Shown: piece after piece, positions 24,056-32,742 of the stretch
How the letters are laid out: each line of letters starts with the position of its first letter
Position numbering within the stretch: the stretch's first letter is position 1
Source of the DNA: Microbispora oryzae
GTDB lineage: Bacteria > Actinomycetota > Actinomycetes > Streptosporangiales > Streptosporangiaceae
Direction: 5' to 3'
Assembly: GCF_017896165.1 (NCBI RefSeq)
Contig: NZ_JAFCNB010000033.1
Coordinates: 1 to 46,184, forward strand
Length of the DNA: 46,184 nt
Notes under the pieces: generated by a model
Databases searched by the model: none
The model's input: only the letters and a program-made list of their open reading frames with translations
Told to the model about the DNA's origin: nothing
Position numbers and translations under genes: made by a program

Positions 24056-25099
24056 CTATCGGCGGGCCGGGGCCGCCGTGCTGCTACGGACGACGAGATC
24101 CGTGGCCAGTTCGAGGCGGTTCTGCGCGAGGGCCTCGCCCCGCGCGAGCGTGACGAGCATGTCCGTGGCGGCGGCGGCCATCTCGGTGAGCGGCTGACGG
24201 ATGGTGGTGAGCGGCGGGATGAGCCACTTCGCCACGGGCAGGTCGTCGAAGCCGATCACGCTCAGGTCCTCGGGGATGCGCACGCCCGCCTCGCCGGCCG
24301 CCTGGTAGACGCCCAGGGCCTGCGCGTCGTTCGAGGCGAAGATCGCCGTCGGCGGCTCGGGCAGCGCGAGCAGGCGGCGGGCGTGCGCCAGGCCGTCCGC
24401 CACGTTGAAGTCGCCGGCGCAGATCAGGCCGGGGTCGACGGGCACGCCGGCGGTGTCCATGGCGGCGCGGTAGCCGTCGAGCCGGGCCCGGCTGGACAGG
24501 GCGTGCGCCGGACCGGTGATGACGGCGACGCGCCGATGCCCGAGGCCGAGGAGGTGACGGGTGGCCGACAGACCGCCCGACCAGTTCGCCGCGCCGACCG
24601 AGGGCACCCGGTGGCCGGGATCGCCGGTGGGATCGACCAGCACGAGCGGGATGTCCCTGGTGCGGAGCTGCTCGCGCTGGGTCTCGGTGAGACCGGAGAA
24701 GACGGCGATGACGCCGGTCGGGCGGCGGCTCAGCACCCCCTCGATCCAGCCCAGCCCTGGGGTGTGCCGTCCCTCCAGCTCGGAGAGCACCACGGCGAGC
24801 TGGTGCCGGCGGGCCACCCGCTCGACCCCCTTGATGATCTCCATCGCGTACGCGCCCTCGAGCTCGTGGAAGACCAGCTCGACCAGCGGCGCCGCGCTCG
24901 CCCGCCGTTTTTGCCGCCGGTAGCCGTGCGTGCGGATCAGGCTCTCCACCAGCGTGCGGGTCTCCGCCGCGACCTCGGCCCTGCCGTTGACGACCTTCGA
25001 GACGGTAGCCGTGGACACTCCGGCCAGCTCGGCGATCTGCGCGATGGTGAGCGCCTGCGGGGCGTCGCTGGGCGGCGGGGGGCCGATGGTAGCGGTCAC
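24056..25099 (-). CDS. LacI-family transcriptional repressor (xylan/sugar type), LacI-1
   Basis: A 347-aa LacI/GalR regulator. Residues ~17-60 form the DNA-binding head (TIAQIAELAGVSTATVSKVVNGR, then ETRTLVESLIRTHGYR). The rest is a periplasmic-binding-like sensor domain (VELVFHELEG, GHRRVAVITGP, AIFASNDAQALGVYQAAGE, DLSVIGFDDLPVA, TTIRQPL). It is divergent from the sugar ABC importer, whose control region holds TTTCGGAGACGTTTCCGAAA and CGAAAGTTTCT, and it converges on GH36. It resembles BxlR-like repressors found beside xylo-oligosaccharide importers, so it is the best candidate to bind the GAAA-N-TTTC boxes across the locus; this is inference. The start is GTG 25099 with a weak ribosome site. 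Confidence 0.88.
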   Translation of the reverse strand: MTATIGPPPPSDAPQALTIAQIAELAGVSTATVSKVVNGRAEVAAETRTLVESLIRTHGYRRQKRRASAAPLVELVFHELEGAYAMEIIKGVERVARRHQLAVVLSELEGRHTPGLGWIEGVLSRRPTGVIAVFSGLTETQREQLRTRDIPLVLVDPTGDPGHRVPSVGAANWSGGLSATRHLLGLGHRRVAVITGPAHALSSRARLDGYRAAMDTAGVPVDPGLICAGDFNVADGLAHARRLLALPEPPTAIFASNDAQALGVYQAAGEAGVRIPEDLSVIGFDDLPVAKWLIPPLTTIRQPLTEMAAAATDMLVTLARGEALAQNRLELATDLVVRSSTAAPARR

Positions 25100-25140
25100 G
25101 GGCGAAGTCTAAACCCGCAGCCCACCGACCCTCTTAATTA

Positions 25141-25160
25141 TTTCGGAGACGTTTCCGAAA
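25141..25160. promoter_or_regulatory. LacI-type operator between LacI-1 and the ABC operon
   Basis: TTTCGGAGACGTTTCCGAAA is a 20-bp near-palindrome centred on ACGT. It sits 5 nt upstream of the -35 of the ABC promoter and directly beside TAATTA (25135-25140), a possible -10 for the lacI gene, so it can control both. Confidence 0.75.
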
Positions 25161-25165
25161 GATTC

Positions 25166-25194
25166 TTGACGACGTCCCCGACGCGATCTAAGGT
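25166..25194 (+). promoter_or_regulatory. Predicted promoter of the sugar ABC operon
   Basis: TTGACG at 25166-25171 and TAAGGT at 25189-25194 with a 17-nt spacer. It lies between two operator-like palindromes and gives a leader of about 210 nt. Confidence 0.65.
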
Positions 25195-25221
25195 CCCCGG
25201 TTAACGTCCGGTTTGGGCGTC

Positions 25222-25232
25222 CGAAAGTTTCT
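25222..25232. promoter_or_regulatory. GAAAGTTTC element downstream of the ABC promoter
   Basis: CGAAAGTTTCT, the inverse-centre form of the GAAACTTTC box, 27 nt after the -10. The position suits a roadblock operator. Confidence 0.65.
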
Positions 25233-25411
25233 GTGTCAGGAGCCTCGCCGAGAGGAGGTCTGGCTCCCGGGCACGCCGATCGGCGCCGCGTCCACGCCCT
25301 CTGCCCGTCCCCGGAGAGCCCGCTCCCCCGTACCGCGGCAGGGCGGCGCCCCCCGCCCGGCGGCTCGGCTGCCGCCACCTCCCCGCACCTCAGCTCCCGA
25401 AAGAGGTCGTC

Positions 25412-26686
25412 GTGAAATTCACCATCGCACCATCGGCCGCGCTGGCCGTGGCCGTCGCGCTCGCCGTGTCCGGCTGTTCCGGCACGTCGCAGACGGCGGG
25501 GTCCGGCGGCGACGCCAACACCTTCGAGTTCTGGTCGTTCAGCGGGATCGATCAGAAGAAGACCGTCGAGCAGTACGAGAAGGCGAAACCGAGCGCGCAC
25601 GTGAAGCTGACCGAGGTGGGCACCTCGACGGAGACGGCACAGGCGCTCACCACGGCGCTCGCCGGCGGCAAGGTGCCCGACCTCGTCCTGATCCAGGGCG
25701 ACGACCTGCCCAAGTTCGTCCAGCAGCCGCAGAACTTCGTCGACCTGCGCACGCTGGGCGCCGACAAGCTCAAGGGCGACTACCTGGACTGGGTGATCAG
25801 CCAGCCGACGGCGAAGGACGGCTCGATCATCGGCATCCCGACGGACGTGGGCGGCATGGCGGTCGCCTACCGGACCGACCTGTTCAAGGCCGCCGGGCTG
25901 CCGACGGACCGCGACGAGGTGAGCAAGCTCTGGCCCACCTGGGACGCCTTCATCGACACCGGCAAGAAGTACAAGGCGGCGACCGGCAAGGCGTTCATCG
26001 ACAACGCGGCGACGAGCGTCTTCTACCAGGCCGTCAACCAGGGCGCGGAGAAATACTACGATCCGTCCGGCAACCCGGTGTACGACAAGAACCCTGAGGT
26101 CAAGTCCGCTTTCGACTACGGCATCAAGGCGGCGCTCGCGGGGATCACCGCCAAACAGAGCTCGTTCACCGACGGCTGGAGCGCCGCCATGAAGAAGGGC
26201 GACTTCGCCGTGGTGGCGGCGCCGTCCTGGATGCTGACCTCCATCCGCAACAACGCTCCCGACACCAAGGGCAAGTGGGACCTCGCCACGATCCCCGGCG
26301 GCTCCGGCAACTGGGGCGGCAGCTACCTCGCCATTCCGAAGAACGCCAAGAACCCCAAGGCCGCGTGGGAGTACATCTCCAGCACGCAGTCGCCGCAGGG
26401 CCAGCTCGCCCACTTCCTCGACTCGGGGTCGCTGCCCACGACGCCGTCGGTCTACCAGGATCCGAAGCTGACGTCGGTGAAGGAGCCGTTCTTCTCCGAC
26501 GCCCCCATCGGCAAGATCTACACCGACTCCCTGCTCCACCTGAAGCCCTTCCTCATCGGGCCGGACAGCGCCCCGATCGGCCAGGAGTTCCTGAACGCCA
26601 TCACCAACGTCGAGCAGGGCAAGGGCGACCCGGCCGGGGCGTGGAACGCCGCGCTGGCCGCCATCAAGACCGCCATCGGCGGCTGA
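25412..26686 (+). CDS. Extracellular sugar-binding lipoprotein of an ABC importer
   Basis: A 424-aa family-1 solute-binding protein. The signal peptide ends in a lipobox (AVSGC, Cys22), so it is tethered to the outer face of the membrane. The core shows EFWSFSGIDQKKTVEQYEKAKP, then ALTTALAGGKVPDLVLIQGDD, GIPTDVGGMAVAYRTDLFKAAGLP, and GGSYLAIPKNAKNPKAAWEYI. These are typical of proteins that bind oligosaccharides. GTG 25412 follows AGAGG by 5 nt. It starts an operon with two permeases and GH43. No ATPase gene is present, so the importer probably uses a shared MsiK-type ATPase encoded elsewhere, as is usual in actinomycetes. The sugar is likely a xylo- or galacto-oligosaccharide; this is inference. 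Confidence 0.9.
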   Translation: MKFTIAPSAALAVAVALAVSGCSGTSQTAGSGGDANTFEFWSFSGIDQKKTVEQYEKAKPSAHVKLTEVGTSTETAQALTTALAGGKVPDLVLIQGDDLPKFVQQPQNFVDLRTLGADKLKGDYLDWVISQPTAKDGSIIGIPTDVGGMAVAYRTDLFKAAGLPTDRDEVSKLWPTWDAFIDTGKKYKAATGKAFIDNAATSVFYQAVNQGAEKYYDPSGNPVYDKNPEVKSAFDYGIKAALAGITAKQSSFTDGWSAAMKKGDFAVVAAPSWMLTSIRNNAPDTKGKWDLATIPGGSGNWGGSYLAIPKNAKNPKAAWEYISSTQSPQGQLAHFLDSGSLPTTPSVYQDPKLTSVKEPFFSDAPIGKIYTDSLLHLKPFLIGPDSAPIGQEFLNAITNVEQGKGDPAGAWNAALAAIKTAIGG

Positions 26687-26779
26687 GGTCCGCCGGACCC
26701 GACCCAGCCCATCGTCCATGAGCGCCGCGGGCGCCGGGCTGTCCCCGTGCCCCGGCGCCCGTGGGAGGAAGCGACGAGC

Positions 26780-27736
26780 GTGACAACGAGCACCAGCCCC
26801 CTCCGGGCGGCCCTGCCGCCGCCCTCGATCACCACGACCGGCCGGCACGGCCTCGCGGACCGCCTGGCCCCCTACGCCTACATCACCCCGTTCTTCGCGA
26901 TCTTCGCGGTCTTCGGCCTGTTGCCGCTGCTGTTCACGTTCTACGTGGCGCTGTTCGACTGGAACCCGATCGGCGAGCACGTGTACGTCGGGTTCGGCAA
27001 CTTCGCCCACCTGTTCGACGACGGGCGGTTCTGGAACGCGGTCCGCAACACGATCAGCATCTGGGTGCTGTCGACCGTGCCGCAACTGCTGGGCGCGCTC
27101 CTGCTGGCGCACCTGCTCAACCACGTGCGGCTGCGGTTCGCGGTGTTCTTCCGCATGACGATGCTGGTGCCGTACATCACCTCGGTGGCGGCCACCGCGA
27201 TCGTCTTCTCCCAGATGTTCGACCGCGACTACGGGCTGCTCAACTGGCTGCTCGGCCTGGTGGGCGCCGGGCCGATCAACTTCACCCAGTCGGTGTGGGG
27301 CAGCCAGACGATGATCGCCGTAATGGTGATCTGGCGGTGGTTCGGCTACACCACGCTGCTCTACCTCGCCTCCCTGCAGGCGATCCCCCGGGCGATCTAC
27401 GAGGCGGCCTCGGTCGACGGCGCCGGCGGCTGGCGGCAGTTCCTGCACATCTCCGTCCCCGCGCTGCGGCCGGTGATCGTGTTCACGATCGTGACGTCCA
27501 CGATCGGCGGGCTGCAGATCTTCACCGAGCCCCTGCTCGTCGGGCGGGCCACCCCGCTCACGTGCGGGCCGGTCCGGCAGTGTCAGACCCTCACCCTCTT
27601 CCTGTTCGAGCAGGCCTTCGGCCAGTTCAAGTTCGGCTACGGCGCGGCCATCGGGGTGGCGCTGTTCCTGCTGATCATCGCCCTCGCCGGGCTCAACTAC
27701 CTGCTCTCCACCCGGATCCGCGCGGAGAAGTCATGA
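26780..27736 (+). CDS. Sugar ABC transporter permease, MalF type
   Basis: A 318-aa membrane protein with about six helices. The first is ITPFFAIFAVFGLLPLLFTFYVALFDW. The cytoplasmic EAA loop, which contacts the ATPase, reads YEAASVDGAGGWRQFLHISVPALRP. GTG 26780 is preferred because GGGAGGA lies 10 nt upstream; the frame is open back to 26747. Its stop overlaps the next permease start in ATGA, so the two subunits are made together as a heterodimer. It sits 93 nt after the binding-protein gene in the same operon. Confidence 0.9.
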   Translation: MTTSTSPLRAALPPPSITTTGRHGLADRLAPYAYITPFFAIFAVFGLLPLLFTFYVALFDWNPIGEHVYVGFGNFAHLFDDGRFWNAVRNTISIWVLSTVPQLLGALLLAHLLNHVRLRFAVFFRMTMLVPYITSVAATAIVFSQMFDRDYGLLNWLLGLVGAGPINFTQSVWGSQTMIAVMVIWRWFGYTTLLYLASLQAIPRAIYEAASVDGAGGWRQFLHISVPALRPVIVFTIVTSTIGGLQIFTEPLLVGRATPLTCGPVRQCQTLTLFLFEQAFGQFKFGYGAAIGVALFLLIIALAGLNYLLSTRIRAEKS

Positions 27737-28569
27737 AAGCGAACCGAAGCGGCGAGCGCGTGCGGTGGTGGACCTACGCGCTGCTGGTCCTGGCCGCCTT
27801 CGCCTGCCTGTTCCCTCTCTACTGGATGTTCGTCGTCGCCACGACGGACACGGCGACGGCGACCAAGCTCCCGCCGGAGATCGTGCCGGGCGGGAACTTC
27901 TTCCACCTGGCCTCCCTGGTCTTCACGACCGTGCCGTTCGTCCGGTCGGTGATCAACAGCCTCGTGGTGGCCGGGACGATCGGCGTCGGCCAGGCGGTGC
28001 TGTGCTCGCTGGCCGGCTTCGCCTTCGCCAAGCTGCGGTTCCGCGGGCGCGACGCGCTGTTCCTGGTCGTCGTCCTCACGATGACCGTGCCGACGCAGCT
28101 CGCGATCGTCCCCCAGTACATGATCATCTCCTGGTTCGACTGGGTCGACACGCTGCAGGCGCTGATCATCCCGGGCCTGGCCAACGCCTTCGGGATCTTC
28201 TGGATGCGCCAGCACCTGTCGTCCGCGCTCAGCGACGAGATCCTGCAGGCGGCGCGCATCGACGGGGCGACCACCTGGCAGATCTTCTGGCGCATCGCGT
28301 TCCCACTGGTGCGTCCAGCCGCGTTCGTGCTGGGACTGCTGGGCTTCGTCACCGCCTGGAACGACTTCCTGTGGCCGTTCGTGGTGCTGAAGTCGCCGGA
28401 GATGTACACCGCCCAGATCGCGATCAAGGCTCTGCAGAACAGTTTCGACATCGATCTCGGCCTCGCGATGTCGGGGTCCTTCCTCGCAACTCTCCCGCTG
28501 CTCGTGCTGTTCGTCTTCGTCGGGCGCCGGATGGTCGCCGGGATCATGGACGGGGCCTTCAAGGGCTGA
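27733..28569 (+). CDS. Sugar ABC transporter permease, MalG type
   Basis: A 278-aa membrane protein, the partner of the preceding permease. It starts at ATG 27733 in an ATGA overlap. The first helix is TYALLVLAAFACLFPLYWMFVVA, and the region PTQLAIVPQYMIISWFDWVDT leads to the EAA loop LQAARIDGATTWQIFWRIAFPL. The sequence AWNDFLWPFVVLKS is typical of the MalG/LacG group. Together with the binding protein it forms the import channel for a sugar that GH43, encoded next, and perhaps GH36 would hydrolyse in the cytoplasm. Confidence 0.9.
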   Translation: MKANRSGERVRWWTYALLVLAAFACLFPLYWMFVVATTDTATATKLPPEIVPGGNFFHLASLVFTTVPFVRSVINSLVVAGTIGVGQAVLCSLAGFAFAKLRFRGRDALFLVVVLTMTVPTQLAIVPQYMIISWFDWVDTLQALIIPGLANAFGIFWMRQHLSSALSDEILQAARIDGATTWQIFWRIAFPLVRPAAFVLGLLGFVTAWNDFLWPFVVLKSPEMYTAQIAIKALQNSFDIDLGLAMSGSFLATLPLLVLFVFVGRRMVAGIMDGAFKG

Positions 28570-28637
28570 GCGTCCGCTCCGTGACCGGCCGATACGCGAA
28601 GGACCCACGCCCGACTCTCCGAAAGGATCCGCTGAAC

Positions 28638-30182
28638 GTGCCGTCGTTCGACAATCCCGTGGTTCCCGGGTTCCACCCGGATCCGAGCGTGTGCCGGGTC
28701 GGCGAGGACTACTACCTCGTGTGCTCGAGTTTCGAGTACTTCCCCGGCGTGCCGATCTTCCACAGCCGCGACCTGGTGCACTGGCGGCAGATCGGCAACG
28801 TGCTCGACCGGCCGTCCCAGCTTCCGCTGCCCCCGCGGGTTCCCGCCTCCGGGGGGATCTACGCGCCGACGATCCGGCACCATGGCGGCCTGTTCTACAT
28901 GATCACCACCAATATGGACAGCGAGCGCAACTTCTTCGTGACCGCCGAACGGCCGGGGGGCCCGTGGTCGGATCCGGTCTGGCTCGATCTGCCGGGCATC
29001 GATCCCGACCTCGCGTGGGACGACGACGGCGAGTGCTGGTGCACGACCTCGGGCAACCGCACCACGCGGATCGACCCGTCGAGCGGCAAGGCGCTGGAGG
29101 GGCCGATCCCGATCTGGTCGGGCACCGGCGGCCGCTATCCCGAGGCCCCGCACCTGTTCCACATCGGCGAGTGGTGGTATCTGCTGATGTCGGAGGGCGG
29201 CACCGAGCGGGCGCACGCCGTCTCGATCGCCCGTGCCCGGTCGCCGCGCGGGCCGTTCGAGCCGGGGCCGGTCAACCCGATCCTGACCCACCGCGGGACC
29301 GCCCGGCCGATCCAGAGCACCGGCCACGCCGACATGGTGTGCGCGCCCGACGGCACGTGGTGGATGATCCTGCTGGCCACCCGCAACCACGGCTTCACCC
29401 CGGAGTTCCAGGTGCTCGGCCGCGAGACGTTCCTCACCCCGGTGCGGTGGGCGGACGGCTGGCCCGTGGCCGGGCCGGTCGAGGAGCGCCACGAGGCGCC
29501 CGCCTCCTGGCATCCCCTCCCCACTCCCCCGGCCAGGGACGACTTCGACGCCGCCGGGCTCGCGCCGTGCTGGATCTCCCCGCGTGCCCGCCCGGACGGT
29601 TCCTGGTCGCTGACCGAGCGGCCCGGCTGGCTGACGCTGCACGCCACCGGCCCGACGCTCGACCGGCCGGGCCACACCTTCGTCGGGCGGCGCCAGCAGC
29701 ACCACGACTGCCGTTTCCGCGTCCGCCTCGACCCCGGATCCGGCCGGGCCGGCGTGTCCGTGCGGCTCGACGAGGCCCACCATTACGACCTCGAGGTGCA
29801 CGAGGGCGTGGCGTCGGTGAACGCCAGGATCGGCCCGCTGCGCCAGACCGTCGCCCGGCGCGCCGTGCCGCCCGGCCCGGTCACCCTCGTCGTCGAGGAC
29901 CGCACGACCGATCTCCTCCCGCCGTCCCTCGTCGGGCCGGTGGACGCGGACGGCGAGCCGGTCGGCGTCGGCGTCGGCGGTCCGGACACGCTCGGCTTCT
30001 CCGTGGAGGTCGACGGCGTTCCGGCCCTGCTGGCCGAGCTCGACGGGCGCTACCTGTCGACGGAGGTCGCCACCGGATTCACCGGCCGGGTCGTCGGCAT
30101 GTACGTCACCGAGGGCAGCGCCGCCTTCGACTGGTTCGAGTACGAGGCGACCGGCCACGCTCCGGACGGACGGCGTCCCTGA
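28638..30182 (+). CDS. GH43 beta-xylosidase/alpha-L-arabinofuranosidase (cytoplasmic)
   Basis: A 514-aa enzyme without a signal peptide. Residues ~1-310 form the five-bladed GH43 propeller with all three catalytic acids: D15 in FHPDPS, D124 in IDPDLAWDDDG and E169 in RYPEAPHLF. The C-terminal ~200 aa (DDFDAAGLAPCWIS onward) form the second beta-sandwich found in GH43 beta-xylosidases. It probably splits imported xylo-oligosaccharides or removes arabinose. GTG 28638 has AAAGGA about 10 nt upstream. It is the last gene of the ABC operon, and the convergent NDH-2 gene ends only 6 nt away, with no clear terminator between them. Confidence 0.9.
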   Translation: MPSFDNPVVPGFHPDPSVCRVGEDYYLVCSSFEYFPGVPIFHSRDLVHWRQIGNVLDRPSQLPLPPRVPASGGIYAPTIRHHGGLFYMITTNMDSERNFFVTAERPGGPWSDPVWLDLPGIDPDLAWDDDGECWCTTSGNRTTRIDPSSGKALEGPIPIWSGTGGRYPEAPHLFHIGEWWYLLMSEGGTERAHAVSIARARSPRGPFEPGPVNPILTHRGTARPIQSTGHADMVCAPDGTWWMILLATRNHGFTPEFQVLGRETFLTPVRWADGWPVAGPVEERHEAPASWHPLPTPPARDDFDAAGLAPCWISPRARPDGSWSLTERPGWLTLHATGPTLDRPGHTFVGRRQQHHDCRFRVRLDPGSGRAGVSVRLDEAHHYDLEVHEGVASVNARIGPLRQTVARRAVPPGPVTLVVEDRTTDLLPPSLVGPVDADGEPVGVGVGGPDTLGFSVEVDGVPALLAELDGRYLSTEVATGFTGRVVGMYVTEGSAAFDWFEYEATGHAPDGRRP

Positions 30183-30188
30183 CGCGGG

Positions 30189-31541
30189 TCACGCCCGGAA
30201 CCGGGTCTCCCCGGCGGCCGTGTCCGGATCCTTCCATGAGGGCGGCCGGGCGGCCCCCGGTGCCGTGCTGGTGCGTTCGGACCGGCCGTTGGTCAGGAAG
30301 GTCACCGCCCAGTGGAGGACGACGGTGACGCGGTTCTTGAACCCGACGAGATAGAACAGGTGGACGGCGAGCCAGAGCACCCAGGCGGAGAAGCCCGACA
30401 GCCGCAGCGGGCCGATCGCCGCGATCGCCCGGAAGCGCGCGATCGTCGCCAGCATTCCCTTGTCGCGGTAGCGGTAGGCCGCCGGGCCGGGCTTCCCGGC
30501 CAGCCGCGCCCGGATCTTTGCCGCGGCGAACTCCCCGCTCTGGATCGCCACCTGGGCCAGGCCGGACACCTCTCCCAGCCGCATCATGTCCCCGACCACG
30601 AAGACCTCCGGATGGCCGGGCAGCGTGCAGTCGGGCAGCACGGCGAGCTGGCCGGCGCGGTTCCGCTCGGCGCCGGAGGCCCGGGCGAGCAGATCGCCCA
30701 GCGGCGACACGCTCACCCCGGCCGCCCAGATCTTCGTCTTCGCCGTGATCCGGCCACGGACCCCGTCGGGCCCCATGACGTCGACGCCGTCCGCGTCGAC
30801 CCCGACCACCGGCGCGTCCACACGCACCTCGACGCCCAGTCGTTCGAGGTCGCGCCGGGCCCGCCCGGAAAGCCGCGGCCCGTATCCGGTCAGCACTCCG
30901 CCGGTCGCCTCCACCAGCACGACCTTCGCGTCGGCGGGATCGAACCTGCGGAAATTGTTCTTGAGGCTGTGCCGGGACAGCTCGGCCAGCTGGCCGGCCA
31001 TCTCCACCCCGGTCGGGCCGCCGCCGACGACCACGAAGCTCAGCCACGGCGCCCGCGCCCGATCGTCGGGCTCAAGCTCGGCCATCTCGTACGCCGCGAA
31101 TATCAGCGACCGGAGCCGCAGGGCGTCCTCGACCGACTTCATCCCGGGAGCGAACTCCGCGAACCGGTCGTTGCCGAAGTAGGACTGGCCCGAGCCCGCC
31201 GCGACGATGAGGCTGTCGTACGGCGTGACCGTCGTGGTGCCCAGGACCTGCGAGGTCACCGTGCGCGCGCCGAGGTCGATCGAGGTCACCTCCCCGAGCA
31301 GCACCTGGACGTTGCGCTGCGCGCGCAGGATCTCCCGGATGGGCGGGGCTATCTCCCCCTGGGACAGGATTCCCGTCGCCACCTGGTAGAGCAGCGGCTG
31401 GAACAGGTGATAGGAGTTCCGGTCGATCAGCGTCACCTGTACGGGCGCCCGCCGCAGCGCCTTGGTCGCGAACAGCCCACCGAAACCCGATCCGATCACC
31501 ACAACCCTGTGCGGTCCCGTGGCCCCGTGCGGAGTCTCCAT
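30189..31541 (-). CDS. Type II NADH dehydrogenase (NDH-2)-like FAD/NAD(P) oxidoreductase
   Basis: A 450-aa flavoprotein. The FAD site is VVVIGSGFGGLFATKAL near residue 13, the NAD site is FVVVGGGPTGVEMAGQLAE near residue 167, and a third conserved block, EVFVVGDMMRL, closes the FAD pocket. NSYHLFQPLLYQVATG is characteristic of NDH-2, which passes electrons from NADH to quinones without pumping protons. The C-terminus has hydrophobic stretches (FSAWVLWLAVHLFYLVGFKNR) for membrane attachment. ATG 31541 follows GGGAGGT. It looks like a core respiratory gene lying between two accessory operons. Confidence 0.9.
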   Translation of the reverse strand: METPHGATGPHRVVVIGSGFGGLFATKALRRAPVQVTLIDRNSYHLFQPLLYQVATGILSQGEIAPPIREILRAQRNVQVLLGEVTSIDLGARTVTSQVLGTTTVTPYDSLIVAAGSGQSYFGNDRFAEFAPGMKSVEDALRLRSLIFAAYEMAELEPDDRARAPWLSFVVVGGGPTGVEMAGQLAELSRHSLKNNFRRFDPADAKVVLVEATGGVLTGYGPRLSGRARRDLERLGVEVRVDAPVVGVDADGVDVMGPDGVRGRITAKTKIWAAGVSVSPLGDLLARASGAERNRAGQLAVLPDCTLPGHPEVFVVGDMMRLGEVSGLAQVAIQSGEFAAAKIRARLAGKPGPAAYRYRDKGMLATIARFRAIAAIGPLRLSGFSAWVLWLAVHLFYLVGFKNRVTVVLHWAVTFLTNGRSERTSTAPGAARPPSWKDPDTAAGETRFRA

Positions 31542-32052
31542 CTCAACCGACCTCCCTCTCCAGAGCCGTACCCCGGCGTCACCGGGACTCTAGACGGGCG
31601 CGGCGGGGCCGGTCTTCCGTCGGCCGACTGCACCGTCCCCGCGAGAGATGACGGGAAACCGCAGTGACCCGCCGGCATCGGGCGGGCACGCCTTTCCGCC
31701 GGCGCCGTATAATCCTCCGGCCCGGACGGACCCCACGCGGCCATAGCCGATATTCATGACTGTCTTTTCTTGAAGTCCATGATAAATCATCATCGCCATA
31801 CGACCGGCCTGCGCCGTCCCGCAACCCGGGGAAGAACAGTGTCACCACCCGGGTAAAACTCGATTCGTTTGGCGGCGGCACTTACTGCGGTTATCACTCT
31901 GAGTGGCATCCGCGCAGCTCCGGGCGTCTTGACTTCCATGACACGACTCGCTTGAATATGTCGGTCCCTGCGCAAAGGATTATTTCTTTCCGGTCAAGGG
32001 GTGAGAATGGACACCGACCTTCGGTCGCCAGGAACGTCATCGACTCAACCAC
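31542..32052. other. Divergent intergenic region of NDH-2 and the oxygenase operon
   Basis: About 510 bp, noticeably less GC-rich than the rest between 31740 and 32000. It holds a predicted plus-strand promoter at 31929-31957 and a small upstream reading frame at 32007-32060. An inverted repeat ATGATAAATCAT at 31779-31790 might be a regulator site. Other short frames here show no coding character. Confidence 0.5.
31929..31957 (+). promoter_or_regulatory. Predicted promoter of the oxygenase-racemase-RarD operon
   Basis: TTGACT at 31929-31934 and TTGAAT at 31952-31957 with a 17-nt spacer, about 95 nt before the oxygenase start. Confidence 0.5.
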
Positions 32053-32060
32053 ATGGGTGA
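32007..32060 (+). CDS. Possible 17-aa leader peptide upstream of the oxygenase
   Basis: A short frame beginning ATG at 32007 after AAGGGGTGAG, a fair ribosome site, encoding MDTDLRSPGTSSTQPHG and stopping at 32058-32060. It overlaps the first possible start of the oxygenase (ATG 32053) and ends 4 nt before the second (GTG 32065). It could couple translation to the oxygenase or be a tiny peptide product. No homology is recognised, and such frames arise by chance. Confidence 0.25.
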   Translation: MDTDLRSPGTSSTQPHG

Positions 32061-32742
32061 GCCTGTGAGCGACCTGGACGAGGTGCGCCGGCTTCTCGAC
32101 GCCGACGGCTACGCCTATCTTTCCGAGTTGCCAACGGGATTCGACCACTTCGCCTTTGTCAGCCGGCTCGGCGCCGTCATCCCCCAGTACGACGGCAGGC
32201 CGGTGTGGGACCTCGTCGCCGAACCCGGAATGGACGACGTCTATCACTCGCGGAACACCCGGGCGCTGGTCCCCCACACGGAGGGCTACGAACTCGCGGG
32301 ACGGCCCCCGCGATACGTCGCTCTCTGGTGCGTCCGCCCGGCTGAGGGGCCGGGCGGGGAGACCACGCTGGCCGACGGGTACGCCCTGCTCGAGCGGTTC
32401 GGCGAGGCCGACAGGCGGAGAATGCGCGACACCCTCCACACCTGGCGCTCGAGCGAGGGGCTGGCCCGGCGCGGGGTGGTGATCGAGGCGCGCCACCCCG
32501 TCCTCAGCGAGCACGGGGGGCGGGTCATCCTCCGCTACTCGCAGAACAACGTCGACCCCGCCGGCGACGAGCTGCTCGGCCGCCTTCTCGACGTGGGCGA
32601 GCGGTTCTTCGCCCGGGAGCATCGGGCGATCTCCATCGCCAGGAACGCGCTGCTCGTCTGGGACAACTGGCGGATGATCCACTCCAGGAACGCGTTCAAG
32701 GATCGCGGCCGGCACCTCAAGCGCGTCCTCGTGGGCGCATGA
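32053..32742 (+). CDS. TauD/clavaminate synthase-like Fe(II)/2-oxoglutarate oxygenase
   Basis: A 229-aa protein of the TauD/TfdA superfamily. The iron-binding motif HxE appears as H75-T-E77 in VPHTEGYE, and the distal histidine H210 lies in WRMIHSRNAF. The following GRHLKRV supplies the arginine that holds 2-oxoglutarate. The HxE form and short size resemble clavaminate synthase-like amino acid hydroxylases. ALWCVRPAEGPGGETTLADG is a typical core strand-loop. It probably hydroxylates or desaturates a small molecule. ATG 32053 lacks a clear ribosome site; GTG 32065 just after the leader frame is an alternative. It overlaps the racemase gene in ATGA. Confidence 0.82.
   Translation: MGEPVSDLDEVRRLLDADGYAYLSELPTGFDHFAFVSRLGAVIPQYDGRPVWDLVAEPGMDDVYHSRNTRALVPHTEGYELAGRPPRYVALWCVRPAEGPGGETTLADGYALLERFGEADRRRMRDTLHTWRSSEGLARRGVVIEARHPVLSEHGGRVILRYSQNNVDPAGDELLGRLLDVGERFFAREHRAISIARNALLVWDNWRMIHSRNAFKDRGRHLKRVLVGA

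Noticed and set aside
31590..31799. Short minus-strand frame in the NDH-2/oxygenase spacer
   Set aside because: There is no ribosome site and no recognisable protein character, and it overlaps other equally plausible short frames.
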